The notes under the pieces are model-generated. The model was not told the DNA's origin and did not search any database. It was given only the letters and a program-made list of their open reading frames with translations. Shown one piece after another: positions 24,491-39,500 of a stretch of 64,000 nucleotides of DNA. Positions within the stretch are counted from its first letter, which is position 1. The number at the start of each line of letters is the position of its first letter. Origin of the DNA: Hippophae tibetana (Eukaryota; Streptophyta; Magnoliopsida; Rosales; Elaeagnaceae); assembly GCA_037013495.1 (NCBI GenBank), contig CM072807.1:9861001-9925000 (forward strand), given 5' to 3'. The position numbers and the translations under genes are program-made.

Positions 24491-27400
24491 TAGCATGACA
24501 AAATTCTTATAAATTGAACGAGAGGATTATTTATATCAAAGAAGTTTGTATCAACCTCTCTCAAGGAAGAAGCTAGAAGCTATGAAGAAAGAACATCAGA
24601 ATCTTCTAGACAGATAAACCCTCAGAGTTATTCAATTGACACTGTCTTGCAATGTTTCTTTCAACATAGTAAAGGAAAAGATCATGGTAGGTTTTATGGA
24701 AACTATCTCCAATTTGTATGAGAAGCCATCGGTCTAAAAAAAGTGCACCTCATAAGATGTTTGTTCAATTTATGAATAACAAAAGGCACATCAGTAGCTC
24801 AACATCCCAATAAACTCAACACAGTCACAACCCAGTTTAGTTCAGTTGAAATTGAATTCGATGAAGAAGTATGAGCATTGATACTTTTGTCTTCACTACC
24901 AAAAAGCTGAAATACTACTGTTACAACTATGAGTAACTCATCACGACGATGTTCGTGATCTGGTTCTCAATGAAGAGATCCGACATAGAGAGTTAGGTGA
25001 ATCATCAACCGCTTCAGTTTTGCATACAAAGTCAAGAGGAAGAACTTCAACTATAGGGAATAGACATGGCAAAACAAACTAACGAGGTAGATCAAAAGAC
25101 AAGAGGTCCAAATCTAAGAATCCCAATAATTCGTATAGCTCAATGATTGTCAAGTGTTGGAATTGTGGGAGAACTGAGCACCACAAAAATTAATGCAAGA
25201 ATGCACCAAAGGTCTAGGAAGCGAAGGAAGAGGAAAATGTTACTTCCACCTTAGAAGGAGATGATGCATTGATATGCTTTTTGGAGAGCAAGGAAGAATC
25301 TTGGGTGTTAGACTCTTGAGCATCGTTTCATGCTACTTCACAAAAACAATTCTTCAAGAAATATCCCCAGAAACCTTGGAAAGGTATATTTTGGTGATGA
25401 TTAATTATGTGTTATTATTGGCAAATGTGTAGTGAAGATTAAGTTAAACATGTCTGTTTGGGAGCTGAAGGATGTCAGGTATATTCCTGACCTAAGAAAG
25501 AACTTAATCTAAGTAAGTTAGTTGGCTAGTGAAGGCTACACTACAATCTTCCATGGTTATGATTGGAATATTTCAAAAGGTGCAATGATGATTGCTCAAG
25601 GCAAGAAGAATGACACTCTTTACATGACAGTAGGGTCATGTTGTTCAATCGTAGTTGCAATAGGCAATGAAACACCAAATATGTGGCACTAGAGACTAGG
25701 CCACATGAGTGAGAAGAGGATGAATATTATGCACTCAAAGGAAAAATTTCCAGGTCTATAGTAAGTAGAGATAGACATGTGTAAAGATTGCATACTTGGA
25801 AAGCAAAATATAGTCAACTTTCATACAAGTGGAAGAACCCCAAAGAAGGAAAGCTCATTCACTCTGATGTTTGGGGACCAATGACTGTCTTATCCATTGG
25901 TAGGAAATACTACTTTGTGACTTTCATAGATGATCACTCTTGAAAGGTATGAGTTTATTTTCTAGAGTATAAGTCTGAAGTGTTTGAGGTTTTCAAGAGA
26001 TGGAAAACTACAGTTGAAAATGAGACAGGTTTAAAGATCAAAAATCTCAAAACTTATAATGGTGGTGAATATGAAGACACCAAATTCAAAAAAATCTGCT
26101 ATGAGCACTAGATCAAAATGGAGAGAACTGTTCCAGGCATGCCTCAACACAGTGGTGTAGCTGAGCGTATAAACCAAACGTTGACAAAAAAAGCCATAAA
26201 TATTTGTACACAATTAGGTCTATTGAAGCAATTATGGGCAAAAGTAGTTAACATGGTAACTTACTTAATTAATCGAGGCACATCTGTTCCATTAGAGCAT
26301 AGAATACTAAAAGAGATATGGAGCGAAAAAGAGGTAAAACTATCACATTTGAAAGTTTTTGGTTATGTAGCATTTTTGCATGTCAATGATCAAGATAGAA
26401 ATACGTTTGATTGATCCCAAGTCCAAGAAATGCATCTTCATTAGCTATAATGAAAGTGATAACAAAAATAAGAAAGTGATACGTAATAGATATGTGATTT
26501 TTAACGAAAGAGTGATGTAGAAGGACAGATATAAAACAGATGCTAACGACTCAAAGCAGAACGAGTCAATATTTGTATATGTAGATGATTTCTCAAATAG
26601 TTCCGTGGCAAGTCATCAGCCAGTAGAACTCGTTGGACAGAGTAGTACGCAGTAGTCTTACACATCATAGCCTCCTACTCTAGCCCTTGTATTGAAAAGG
26701 TCTTATTGACCTCATATTCCTAAAAGGAGATACATGAACTATATATTACTAACTAATGAAGGGGAGCCTGAATGCTATGATAGAGCTTGTCAGACTCGAG
26801 ATGCGAGAAAATGAGAGCTTGCTATGAAAGAAGAAATGAAATCTCTCATCTCCAACCAGACATGAGAACTAGTTGAGTTACCCATGGGGAAGAAGGTACT
26901 TCATAATAAATGGGTGTACCTGGGTGAAAGATGAGTATGATGGTTATAAGAGATACAAAGCCTGACGAGTTGTCAAAGGATTTCAATAGAAGGAAGAAGT
27001 TGACTATACCAACATTTTTGTTCCCGTTGTGAAGCTTAATACTATCATATCAGTGTTGAGTATTATAACCATTGAATTTTTTTTATCTTGAACAGTTGGA
27101 TGTGAAGATTGCATTCCTTTAGAGACTTAGATGAGGAGATATACATATACTATCCATAAGGTTTCTCGGAAAGAGGGAAGAAGAACATGATGTGTAGACT
27201 TAAGAAGAGTTTGTATGACCTGAAATAAGCCTCGAGATAGTGGTACAGAAAGTTTGACAACTTCATGCACAAGGGAGGTTTCCAAAAGTGCAACACCGAC
27301 CATTGTTGTTACTTCAAGAGATATAGGTCTAGTTACATCATTTTACTACTTTATGTTGATGATATAGTAATAGGTTCAGATATGGATGATATTAGAAGGT

Positions 27401-28229
27401 TGAAGCAATAATTATCAAATGAGTTTGACATGAAAGACTTGGGTCTAGCAAAGAAGATTCTTGGAATGCAAATCACAAGAGATAAGAAGAGAGGATCCTT
27501 GTAGTTATTATAGGTAGAGTACATCAATCGTGTTTTGCAGATATTTAACGTGGGTGACGCCAAGCCAGTTAGCACACCCTTGGCCAGTCACTTTCGCCTA
27601 TCCAAGGATCAGTCTTCTTAGAAGGAGGAAGAGAGAGAATTTATGGCTAAGGTTCCTTATGCATAAGTCATTAGAAGTTTGTGTACACGAGACTAGACAT
27701 TGGCTATGTAGTAGGAGTTAATAGTAAGTTTATGCCAAATCCAGGGAAAGCTCATCGGGAAGTAGTCAAGTGGATTTTGAGGTATCTACGAGGTACCACA
27801 AAGAAGTGTTTGTACTTTAGTAAATGAGAGTTAAAATTACAAGGCTACGTAGACATAAACTTTGAAGGTGAATTTAATCACTGAAGAAGTACCACTAGTT
27901 ATATATTTATTGTTGGAACTACAACTGTTAGTTGGATGCCACAAATATAAAAGATTGTCACTATATCCACTACAAAGACTGAGTATGTAACAGTGACTGA
28001 AGCTAGTAAAGAGATGATATGGCTTCAATGATTGTTAATTGAGTTGGGATTCAAATAAAGAAAAGAATATTCTGCACAGTGATAGTCAAATTGTGATACA
28101 CTTATCGAAGAATTCAACATTTCATTATAGAACCAAGCATATTAGGTTTCGTTATCACTTCATCAGATCTCTATTGGAAGATGACATAGAGAATTCATGC
28201 TTATCGAGAATTTGCGTAATTTTCCAACA
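24491..28229 (+). mobile_element. Tnt1/Tork-like Copia relic C (plus strand), with deletion from RNase H into the 3' LTR end
   Basis: Gag starts abruptly near 24530. A CCHC zinc knuckle (CWNCGRTEHHKN) is at about 25155-25190 and the protease motif is decayed near 25310. The integrase part runs from about 25690 (HMSEKRMNIMHS), with VHSDVWGP-like and GGEYEDTKF blocks and PQHSGVAERINQTL at 26141. RT includes YVDDIV at about 27354 and QITRDKKR at 27470. RNase H ends at RSLLEDDIE (28190). Directly after this comes a short stretch matching the 3' end of the LTR of the related element at 62527-63017, so about 650 bases in between were lost. Many stops. Confidence 0.85.
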
Positions 28230-29949
28230 AGATTTTCTTTAGACCAAAAGCTCAGCCAAGTACAAAGATGACGATGGGGACATTGAAGCTCCACTGGGTA
28301 AGAAGAGAAGCATTCAATCTTTGGGGTTGAAATAAGATAGGACTAGGTTTGGGGGCTGTGGGAGAGGTGGCCCGTGTGGTGGTAGTGACCCAAGTGAGGC
28401 TACTGATGAATTTCTTTCACATATACATGAAGCTTCACAATTTCTAATCTTAAGCTTGGCAATTCACCATTGTGACAAGAGGTCATGCTTGCATTTACGA
28501 GGGTAAGACTTGGGCTATAGTCGAGATGTAATGCAAATTTCCTTAGGTTTTTCTTATTTATTGTATATTATGGATCCCTTGTTGGGAATTATAGTTGTAG
28601 AAGAACACGTGAAATCATTTGGAGACAAAGTCTGATGGTTATGGTACTGCTTATGAGTGGATATTTTAACTATAAGTTCAGGTATCTGCGGTTATTCGCA
28701 CCATCAGTTTAGTTTTTATCCGACTAATTTCGAAGATGAGAATGATTTATATATTATATTTATTTAATTAATTTATATATTTATTAAATTAATAAAAAAT
28801 TTAATTTTAAGAGATTCTAGAATCTTTTACTCATATATTAATGTTCAATATTACTCATCCACCTCTCTCTTTTGTTCATTAATTTTATATTAAATTTTTT
28901 TTAATGAGTTTAAAAAAGATCGATTTAATTTTGAGTATTATTTATTACTTGTCTTGTTATCCGTGGATAAAAACCGTTTTCGAATTATAATAATTTTTAA
29001 ATATATATTTATTATTTTAATTTTGAAAATAGTTATATCAAAAATTGTTTTCACCCTACACTTCCTTAGCCAGTAAAATTCACCTCGAACAGAGAAGACA
29101 AACAAGAGGGACGGGAACTCTTGTCTCATTGCCTATTTTGATTTCTCAGATGAAAATTGAAAATTGTGGTTCTGTTCTAAAAACAGAAAAAAGAAAATAT
29201 TAAAAGGGCTTAAATGGCCTAATTGGTTGGTACAAATATGGCACGGCAACACATGATCCCAGTCCAACAAATTTACTTAGCGGACTGACAACGTACGGGT
29301 ACTACCCTATCCGGTTCATTTTACATGTCTAATCCTGCTTACTATAACAGGAATTTATATTAAATCTAATTTATCTTTATGGCCTCCTGATCCTGTTCGT
29401 TTAATTCCAAAATTACGATTTTTTTTGCTAGCTTTTTCCCAATTGAACCCCTTTCCTAGAAAATGAAACCTGTCTCAAGTGAAAAAATAAAAATAAATAA
29501 ATTTGATTAACGGACCCAAACCCCCCAAAAATACTAATAGAGCTCGCGAGCGAAAAGAAAAGAAAAATAATGACAAAAAAAGGGAAAAATAACTTGAGAT
29601 AAATTTAACAATTATATCTACTTATTTTTAAATAGTATATTAAAATTTTATTAAATTTGAAAGTTAGGATACTTAAAATCTGAAGGGATTGGTAAAATAA
29701 ATATCTATTAAATTTATAAAATAGAATATTATAGATATTAGTATACTAAAAATCTTAATGTGTCATGATACGATAAATATTTATTAAATTTATAAAATAT
29801 GAATTCAAAATTTTTCACATTCATACTTTACAAATTTAATATCATTTTACCATCAATAAATTAATGGATTAAAATTCGATACAGCACCTACAAGAAAAAG
29901 CTATGCTATAAAACTCGTGTAAAAGAAAAAAGAAAAGCAAAAAAATGAG
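28230..29949. other. Spacer upstream of the P5A ATPase gene
   Basis: The first 330 bases are less AT-rich (GGTGGCCCGTGTGGTGG-like stretch near 28370) and may be a gene or element fragment, but I could not assign it. From 28735 the sequence is AT-rich with no frame of note. The promoter of the downstream gene should lie near its right end. Confidence 0.45.
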
Positions 29950-30520
29950 TAAAGAGAAAGAAGCTCGATTGGCTTCTGAAGACTTGACGAATCCTTTGTC
30001 CCACTGAAGACTTGAGACAAATCATGCTGTCCAGTTTCTCATAAGCGCTTCTCATTACCCAATACGAAGTTCCTTTTGGTAAATTTTTTTAATAAAATTT
30101 GCATCTACTGTTCTTATTTATAATCTGAATTGAAATAGATGTATCCAGTCTCACGTGTAATGGATTGGCATCGGATCGGATGGCATTTTATCCATTAAAC
30201 TCTCTTTGCTTGCTGAGAAAGTAGAGTTGAAACGGATAGTTACGTGATGTGAGAAATTGCGTTACTTGTTTATGGGGCTTTTTTATATATATCTAATTTG
30301 TTATTTTAGGATCAATTGCGTTTTTACCAGTTTCTCATTGTAGAGAAAATCCTTATATGATTGTAAAATTTCGTTCTTTCTTCTTATACACTGTATTCGA
30401 AGCTTATTTATATATTCTTGATGTTACCTATTCCCTTATGGATATTGCCTTTTTAATCTAAAAATCTATAAATTAGATGTGGGATCGATTTAAGATTTGA
30501 ATGTAACTGTACTTTGGTAG
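29950..30520 (+). other. Probable 5' UTR exon and leader intron of the P5A ATPase gene
   Basis: A non-coding stretch less AT-rich than its surroundings ends at a good donor (TTTTG/GTAAAT, 30078/30079). An acceptor (TTGGTAG, ends 30520) lies nine bases before the start ATG at 30530. This fits a leader intron of about 440 bp. Confidence 0.55.
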
Positions 30521-30529
30521 GGCAATAAG

Positions 30530-33473
30530 ATGCTGAGGTTCCATGTGGGCGGAAAAGTGGTTGACAAAGTTGATTTATTGAGGAAGAAGCACTGGGCATG
30601 GCGGTTGTATGTGTGGCCTTTTGCTATTTTCTATGCTGTTTGGCTAACTGTTATTGTTCCCAGTATAGACTTTTTCGATGCAACCGTAGTTCTGGGTGGT
30701 TTTGTAGCTCTTCAAATCTTGGTTTGGCTTTTCACAGTTTGGTCAGTTGATTTTCGATGTTTTGTCCAATATTCTAAGGTATTTCACTCACGTCAATTTA
30801 TCAAGCTTGTTAACGCTATACATGTATGCTATTAACAGACATTTTGTTTTGGTACATTCATTTAAGGTTCTGCTTCATTTATAGATGCAATGTTTTTCTT
30901 ATGTATGTGACTATGTGTTTGTTCTATATAAAGGAAACAAATTGAGGTGAATGAAGTTTCATGTTCATGGTAAAAATTCAACATGGTTCTCATGTCAAAC
31001 TTGTATTATTGATGAATATGAAAGTTCCCAGTTTTTTCTTGCTGTTCTTTTACTTTATATGAGGGCTCCAAGGAATTGGAAGTTTGGAACCATGGTCTTT
31101 TCTCTTTCTTGATCTACAATAAGTCAGCATTTCGATACCATCTATTGGCTACAAGATGACTTATGCTATTTTTCATCTAATTGAATCTTTTTACTGTTCT
31201 TATGGGTGTTGTTGGGTTGTTGATGTAGGTTAAAGATATTCACCAGGCAGATGTGTGCAAAGTGACTCCAGCAAAATTTTCGGGTTCTAAAGAAGTTGTT
31301 CCACTTCATTTCCGTAAGCTTGTATGTTCTGCTGAAGGTTTTTTGTTTGTTATCTTCTTTCAGATTGTGGTTTGCCTCTCTGCGGATGTTGTTTATTATT
31401 ACCTTCTTTCTAGTCTAGCCCTTCTTAAATTATTATTGTTTCTTTATCTCCATGTTTCCCGCTTTCTAACCATTATTCTTATGTTCTATCCTTCAATGTC
31501 TTATGTATTTTTAGCTCTCTCACTCCCTTCCTACCCTTTTCTATCTTCCATCTTCCTTTATTTGCTTTCTCTAAATTCTCAGCCTCATGGTGGATCCCAT
31601 GCATTGTGGCCATGAGGACTAATTATTCTTTTGTAACTTAGGCATAAAAAGTGGTTCCATGCCATCTATTTTTTAAAATAATTTTTATTTGTGTTTTAAT
31701 TCTTATGTGGATCTTCTTCAAAATAAAAGTTATTAATTTTGCCTGTAAGGCGAATTTCTTCATGATGCAAATGTACATATGTATCCATTTCATTGCAATA
31801 GAAATTTGTATCACTTGTAAGACTGATTATTTCCCTTTTTAATATCTAAGCAATTTTGAAGATATTTATCTGTTGGTGTAGCAAGCTTGCATTTTGTAAA
31901 TATTTCTTCTATAAAGATCCGAGTATGTCACCTTAATTTATTCATGGTGAGTATGTTATATGCTGTTTTCATAAACAAATTTTAGTTATACAACTAGAGA
32001 GGAAAAGGTTAACTTTTACATTTTTGGAGCCAAGGAGTACATGTTTTGGCCTTTTTGGGACCAATGCCTGATTTATACTAGCTAGATTGAAGGGACAATA
32101 TTTAAGTGATTGTTTTTCTAAAGCTCTATGAGGCACAATAATTTTTTTGGTGTTCAATAAAGGCTCAAGATTTGCAGTCTTATAGAGTTTTCCCTATATA
32201 TTTTGCTAACATTCGAGTGCCACTTTTTAATGTCGTATATGAAATAAATGTCAAGACTAATACTGGAATTTACATCCGAGAGAAGCATATAATATTTTCT
32301 GCATTGCTCTTTCGTACTTGATAATGGCCATGTGTTTACATTGCTGCAATGTATATAAGTTACTGATCTTTCTTGATTGGTTTTTCTTTTACCATTTTTC
32401 CTCCTTAAAAAGTTGCATTCTCCATTCAGTTTGGTTGTGTATTCTCCTTTTTAGTTATGTTTTGATACTATATTGAGGTTCCTAACTCCTCTTAACCCTT
32501 TTTCCTTCCTTTACAGTTAGTCAGCTCCTCATCCTCCAGTGATGGTGACGAGATTTACTTTGATTTTAGAAAACAATGGTTCATCTATTCAAAGGAGAAG
32601 GAAAACTTTTCCAAGCTTCCTTATCCTACAAAGGAAACATTTGGTTACTACCTGAAAAATACTGGTCATGGTTCTGATGCAAAGGTCTTTGCTGCCACAG
32701 ATAAATGGGGACGAAATGTGTGAGTTTCTTTTTGTGCTCATATTTATCTTTTTGCTACTTCTATCCTTTGCTTTTGCTATGTTATCCTTCTAAATGTTGA
32801 TGTGACATCACTTTCCCCCCAAAGTAATGGTCCATCTTTCCGTATAGCTTTCCTTTTTCCTGAAGGATTGTTTATCATTCTTTCTACCTTTTTTGGGTTT
32901 CTTGTTGGCATTTGTCTTTGTTTGAGCTTTCCTTCTTTGATTTGTTCGTTTGATGTTATTGTAGGTACTAAAAAAAATGTATGGGTTTTTAGCCTGTCTA
33001 ATGCTTTAGTATACATCTATGCTTGATGTGAATGTGAATATGGGATAGTCCTTTTGGTTTCAACATTTTTCAGGCCATTTTAGTGTTAAAAACTCATTGT
33101 GAGTTGTGACCCATGCTATTTCAAATCAGTCAAAAGAAGTGAAATTTGAGCTTATTGATCAATTTAATTGTGCTTGGTAAAACTCAAGATTCCATGAACT
33201 GTTTACAACTTCTAGAACGTTTCCACAGAATAAGTCAAGTGATTGGGTGGTAAACTTACTCTGAATTTTTCCAGGGATAAGTCAATGAATATGATTTTCT
33301 AAGCATGTTGACATCTTCAGGACATAGAGTAGATTAGATGCTTTATCATTTGTATACTTTTCGGCTCTTTGATGAGGATGTTTTATGCTCATTCTAGGTT
33401 TGAATATCCACAGCCCACATTCCAGAAACTAATGAAAGAAAACTGCATGGAACCATTCTTTGTATTTCAGGTT

Positions 33474-33518
<45 letters not shown>

Positions 33519-36500
33519 ATGTGACAAGCACCCACATGTATGCACATTCTATTATACACTGAGGCATTGACATGCCTTCATCCTACTCTTGCATAATACA
33601 TTTTATGTTTTTCTTGGTCATGCATATCTCATATCTCCGTTTTAATCTTCAGTTCCTTGCTCTTATGCTACTTATATTCTTCTCATCATCGTAGGTGTTC
33701 TGTGTGGGCCTCTGGTGTTTGGATGAATACTGGTATTACAGTTTCTTCACCTTATTCATGCTGTTTGTGTTTGAGTCAACAATGGCAAAAAGTAGGTTAA
33801 AAACTCTAACTGAGCTGAGACGTGTTAGAGTAGATAACCAGACCATAATGGTGCATCGCTGTGGGAAGTATGTTTTCTGAATGCAATAAACCTCTTATTA
33901 ATAACGGTTGTGTGGCATGTTGCTGTTTTGCATGCTTATATGTTCAATGCTGCATATTTAAGGTGGGTCAAATTTGTTGGGACGGAACTTTTACCTGGAG
34001 ATGTTGTTTCCATCGGGCGAACTTCTAGTCAGACTGGCGAAGATAGGTCTGTCCCAGCAGACATGCTTTTATTGGCTGGAAGTGCTATTTTGAATGAAGC
34101 TATCCTTACTGGCGAGTCTACTCCTCAGTGGAAGGTGGATCTTTTTATCTGATTTATAGATTGATACTGCTCTGAAAATAATTTGTGAACCATCTATAAT
34201 GACTCATATTATGCCCAAATTCATCTGTTCTATTCGCTGATATTGTTTTCACCTCGAGTTTTATCATCATATTACAATTAAATGAGTACCTTGAAAACTT
34301 TACATTTGTGCTTGTGCATTATATAATCATTCAAGTTGAAGGTGACATCCTTTTGTATCTGGTTTATGTGCGAATTACCTTTTCCTACGGATCTGAGATG
34401 TCATTATGTATTCAGATTTCAGTCACTAATAGAGGAAATGAGGAGAGGTTATCAGCTAAGAGAGACAAAAGCCACATTTTATTTGGTGGCACAAAAATAC
34501 TACAACATACTCCGGATAAGGTAGTTCATATTACAGTCTATTTTATACTTGTTTCTAGAAGTACTGAAACATTATTCATGAATTGATATTGAAATGTTTA
34601 TTTTGAATTTTCTCAATGAAAATTGTGGTAAGAGCTTTTCTCTTAAGACTCCTGATGGTGGATGTATCGCCGTCGTTCTGAGGACTGGGTTTCAAACTAG
34701 TCAGGGGAAGCTGATGCGAACAATTTTATTTTCTACAGAGAGGGTAATTAGTTTTTTATTCTTTGTTTGCCAATAATCTTGAAATTCTTTCTGGTAGATT
34801 CTTCTTGTTCTAGGAATCATTTTTTTAATGTTGCTTGTGCTATAGGTCACTGCTAATAGCTGGGAAAGCGGGCTGTTCATTTTATTCCTACTTGTATTTG
34901 CATTAATAGCTGCTGGTTATGTACTCAAGAAGGTGCATTAACGGTTTTTAAGGTACTTAATATTTTGTGATATACGTTGGCTTCACGGTGAATTGAGTTT
35001 GACATCTTTGATTAGGGCTTGGAGGACCCCACTAGAAGCAAGTACAAGCTTTTTCTTAGTTGTTCTTTCATTATTACTTCTGTGATCCCCCCTGAGCTGC
35101 CGATGGAATTATCCATAGCTGTTAATACATCTTTGATTGCATTGGCACGATGTGGAGTATATTGCACAGAGCCATTCCGCATTCCATTCGCTGGCAAGGT
35201 ATGCCAATCCAACTTCAATATTTATTTCTTTTTTCTCCTCCCTTTTAAATGTTTTCTTTTTGCTTGGGAAAAACACAGTAGGCTCTCAAGAATATCTTTA
35301 GCATTGGTTTTTTCCCCTAGCAAAATGCCATATGCTGTCTCCTTTCTCTTTTCATAGTTGTGATAAACTACTTGCTTTATATAATTATACCTGAAATAAA
35401 TTTTATATCCTTTACTTTTCTCAATAGCTATTGTATCCGATGTATTTGACCTGGTTAATAAATAAGTTTATGGTGATTAGCAAGGACAAGGTATTACTGT
35501 GGTAAAACCGTGTTTCTATATTAATTTTTTAATATGGTTTGGTCCCCTGCAGGTTGATATATGTTGCTTTGACAAAACTGGAACATTGACATCAGATGAT
35601 ATGGTATGTTTCTTATTAAGCTGAACAGATAATAGGTTGCTCATGTTCTAATATCAATTTATAATCCTTCTTGTCCTGCCAGGAATTCTGTGGAGTTGTT
35701 GGGTTCAATGGCATTATGGATTTAGAATCTGATACATCAAAGTTGCCTGTGCATGCAGTGGAGATCCTTGCTTCTTGTCATGCTTTGGTTTTTGTGGACA
35801 ACAAGCTGGTATGCTAATGGATGAGCATCATTAATAAGATCTCTTTTTTATTGTTTATAATTTTTAAGATGAAATACTTCTTAGACTGAGAGTCCTAGGT
35901 TCAAAGAAAATATGTTCACAAGCTTGTGTACTTAAGGAATTTCTCACTGATTAAAGTTCTCCACTAAACCTTGTTTTTTAAAGAGCACAGCAACCCAATT
36001 CCTCTGACATCTGAAAGTACTCTGTGATTGTAAGTTTATATTAGCATTGGATTTTTTTTTCTTGTAATGTTTTAGAGCGCATCGGCAGTGGGAACCTCTT
36101 AAGAGTTTCTATTAACTTTTTCTTGATAGATTTAGCCTTGTTCCTACTAATGCTAAGCTGTCAATGAAAAGAAAAATGTAAAGTGAAACAAGGATCTACC
36201 TTTCCTTTTTGTGATAGTGCTGTATACCACAGATCTTTCAAGATTTAAAGCTATTGGCTTTCATGACCCTAGCATTTCTCATCTATAAAACCTTGTTCTG
36301 TTGATTTTTTTTCTTCATTTGATTGGTATTTACTCAATAATGCTTAAGTGCTGTTTGCAATACTTTAAAAACACCTTTTTAATAACGCTGAGGACTTTGG
36401 TAAAAGTTAAGATAGGAAAGACTGTGCAGTACCTTCTAATATGTGCTAGAAAATTGTCATTGCATGAAATGGAGCCTATATACTTCAGTTAGCAGTATGT

Positions 36501-39500
36501 CCTTCCCCAGCTATCTTTGAATTATTATAATGACTGCTATATTTTTTCCATATTTATAGTTGAGAAAAAAACATGTTTTGTTTGTTCATTGGTAGCAAGC
36601 TTACACTTTTAATTGTCATTGTGAGTTCTGTAATTCTCTGAGCATATGTTTTGTATACTCTACAATATTGTGGCTAAAGATCCATTGTTTCTATGATTTG
36701 TTGAGGATTGTCAATAGGTTGGTGATCCTCTCGAGAAAGCTGCACTGAAGGGTATAGATTGGTCCTATAAATCTGATGAAAAGGCCATGCCAAAGAGGTA
36801 TGGTGTAACATTTCTTTTCCAAAATAGTGAAATACTCTAAATCCTTTAGTGTATTTTGCCCGTTTTGATTGCCTTTCTATTTCATGTTTCAATGAAATTA
36901 AAGTCGTTTTTTCACATCTGTGTCTATATTTCATAGTTTTCAATGAGGGGGGTTGAAAACCATTGGAAAAATAGCTTAGGTATAGTAATAATTTGTGGTC
37001 TGTGGGGAAAAAGAACAAAAAGAGACTTGTACCTTGTCACAAATTTACCTATAGCTACAGTTACATTAAAAATCATTAACGGGTTGCAAAGAAAGGAAAA
37101 TTTAAATATCGTAGTTCACCACTTCATATTTGTTATAGCCAGGAGTTCATACATATTTCATATTCATTCACAAAATAATAGAGAAGGGGTGATTTTGTAT
37201 TTGACCACCAATGCATTTTTTAGTGCCCCATTAGATTTTCCTTTTAGTTAACTTTTGATTACTGTGGTTTAAGAACTTTGTTCTCTTATCATTCACGTTA
37301 GAGAGAGAGAGGGAGGAAGAATTAACTGACCACCAATTCATTCTTTAGCACTCCCATTAGATTTTCCTTTTAGTTAACATGTGATTACTATGGTTTGAGA
37401 AATTCGTTATCTGATTATCTCCCAACCTCTTTCCTATGTTTTCTTACCCCTCTTTCTGTCCTACTTCTTTGGTTAGTATTTCTGCACTTTGATCTTGGTA
37501 TTTTAACTTTAGGGCAACTGGAAATGCTGTGCAAATAGTTCAGAGGCACCATTTTGCTTCCCACTTGAAAAGAATGGCAGTTGTTGTTCGCATTCAGGAG
37601 GCATTTTTTGCTTTTGTGAAGGTCTGTTGGTTTAATATGCAGTTTCTGGCACTCTAAATTTCAATTTTACTGAATCATGTGTTCGGCCATTTTAGTGGTC
37701 CATTTTTTTTACCTCATTTGGTGAGGTCTTGTCTTACTTCCAGGGTGCCCCAGAAACTATTCAGGATAGGCTGTCTGAATTGCCGCCATCATATGTGGAA
37801 ACCTACAAGAAATATACACGACAAGGCTCCCGTGTTCTGGCCCTCGCTTACAAGTCCCTTCCAGATATGACAGTAAGAATTAACTTTATAAAAAAAATAA
37901 ACAAACTTATTTTCCAAAGACAGATCTGCTGTGGAAAAAGAAAAAGGAATTATTTTAAAACTGGAAGCAATTGCATTGAAATAATATATACCCTTGGCAA
38001 ATGCGGTCTCTATTGTCTGTTTACAATGCATAATAGGTGGCCCTAGGGCTTATTAAATCATTTAATGACCTGAAAGAACGTACCAAACATGTATTGAAGT
38101 AATTTAACACTGTACCAGTGCCTGAAATGGTCTATCAAACATGGCATTAATTGTGTGTGAGATAAGCCTACATGAGTTTAGGCTTATGGATTGAACATAT
38201 TATGGCATGTCTATATCATAGAAATCTACGAGAGATCAAACACATCAGAATGGATTTGAATTTGGGATAGCTTTCTCTGTTCCTGTATCAGAGATTAAGG
38301 GTTACTACTGAGGGCCAAATTTATTTTATAGTTTGTTATATCCAACTGTTTCATTTATTTTTCCAATTGATGAAGTTAAATCAATCTACTTGCATAAGGT
38401 TGGGTTCTTACTTGCTCTCTGTTGATGCTGAAGGTTAGTGAAGCTAGAAGCTTGGATAGGGATGCAGTGGAGAGTGATCTTTCATTCGCTGGTTTTGCGG
38501 TAAGCTGCAGCCTTCTGCTTATGTAAATTATTTATTTTTCTGATGTTGCATCAAGTATTTGTAGTTGATGTCTAGTTGGTATTTTCGTTAGTATCTAACT
38601 AAATGATGGATATGTTTTCTTGGTATTAATCATCACTAACTGTTTGAAATATAAAATTTAAATAACAGGTATTTAACTGTCCTATCAGAACAGATTCAGC
38701 TACTGTCCTGTCTGAACTGAAAGGATCATCGCATGACTTGGTAAGCATCATTCTCCTCACTCATTAACTTGTTTTGACAAGAAAGACAAAGGAAAAAGGA
38801 TGGACTTAGATTTTAAGTGTTTTTTTTAGATATGATATCTTATTAGTACCCATATTAATCCTTTGGTACTTATTATTGCCGAAGTTCTTGAATGGTACCT
38901 TAAAAATACCTAAATTATCTAAAAGGGCTCATTTGATTAATATGTACACAAAAAAGAAGGATATTTTAGTCTTTTAAAATTTTATTATTATTTTCTCTTT
39001 TTTCCTTCCTTTTTGTAAGTTATAATATGGACCTAATAAGTTGAGGGAGGATTGAATAGGTTATTTTAAAAACTTTAAAAAATCCAAATCAATAAACTAA
39101 TCACAACGGTCCGATATGCAATCGTGACCTAAGAGGAAAACTATCGGTCCACCTAGGTCACCTAACATATCCACTATGAAAAAATTAATGTTCAAGTACA
39201 AGAGATCTTAGACTACTCTTACAGTGATAAGCCTCTATGTACTTTACTTATGAGCCGTCACTCTTTTCTTAATAGTCTCTCCAAGGTAGGTGAACCAATT
39301 TGGATTGACGTTCTAGAGCATACTAAAAATCTAGAGCAATAATAATTGTAGACATAATTCCGAAATCAAGTAATCATAATCAATAAGTAGGCTCAGGTCT
39401 AAACTAATATCTTCATGTAAATATGTTTGATGAGATAATAAAGCTAAGCCTAAATGAAAAGGAGCAAAAGGGTAGAGAGAACAACTTTGAAAATTTCATG

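Noticed and set aside
31253..31615. Open frame of 120 codons in the P5A gene
   Set aside because: It is exon 2 read on through its donor into the intron; the hydrophobic tail is intron sequence.
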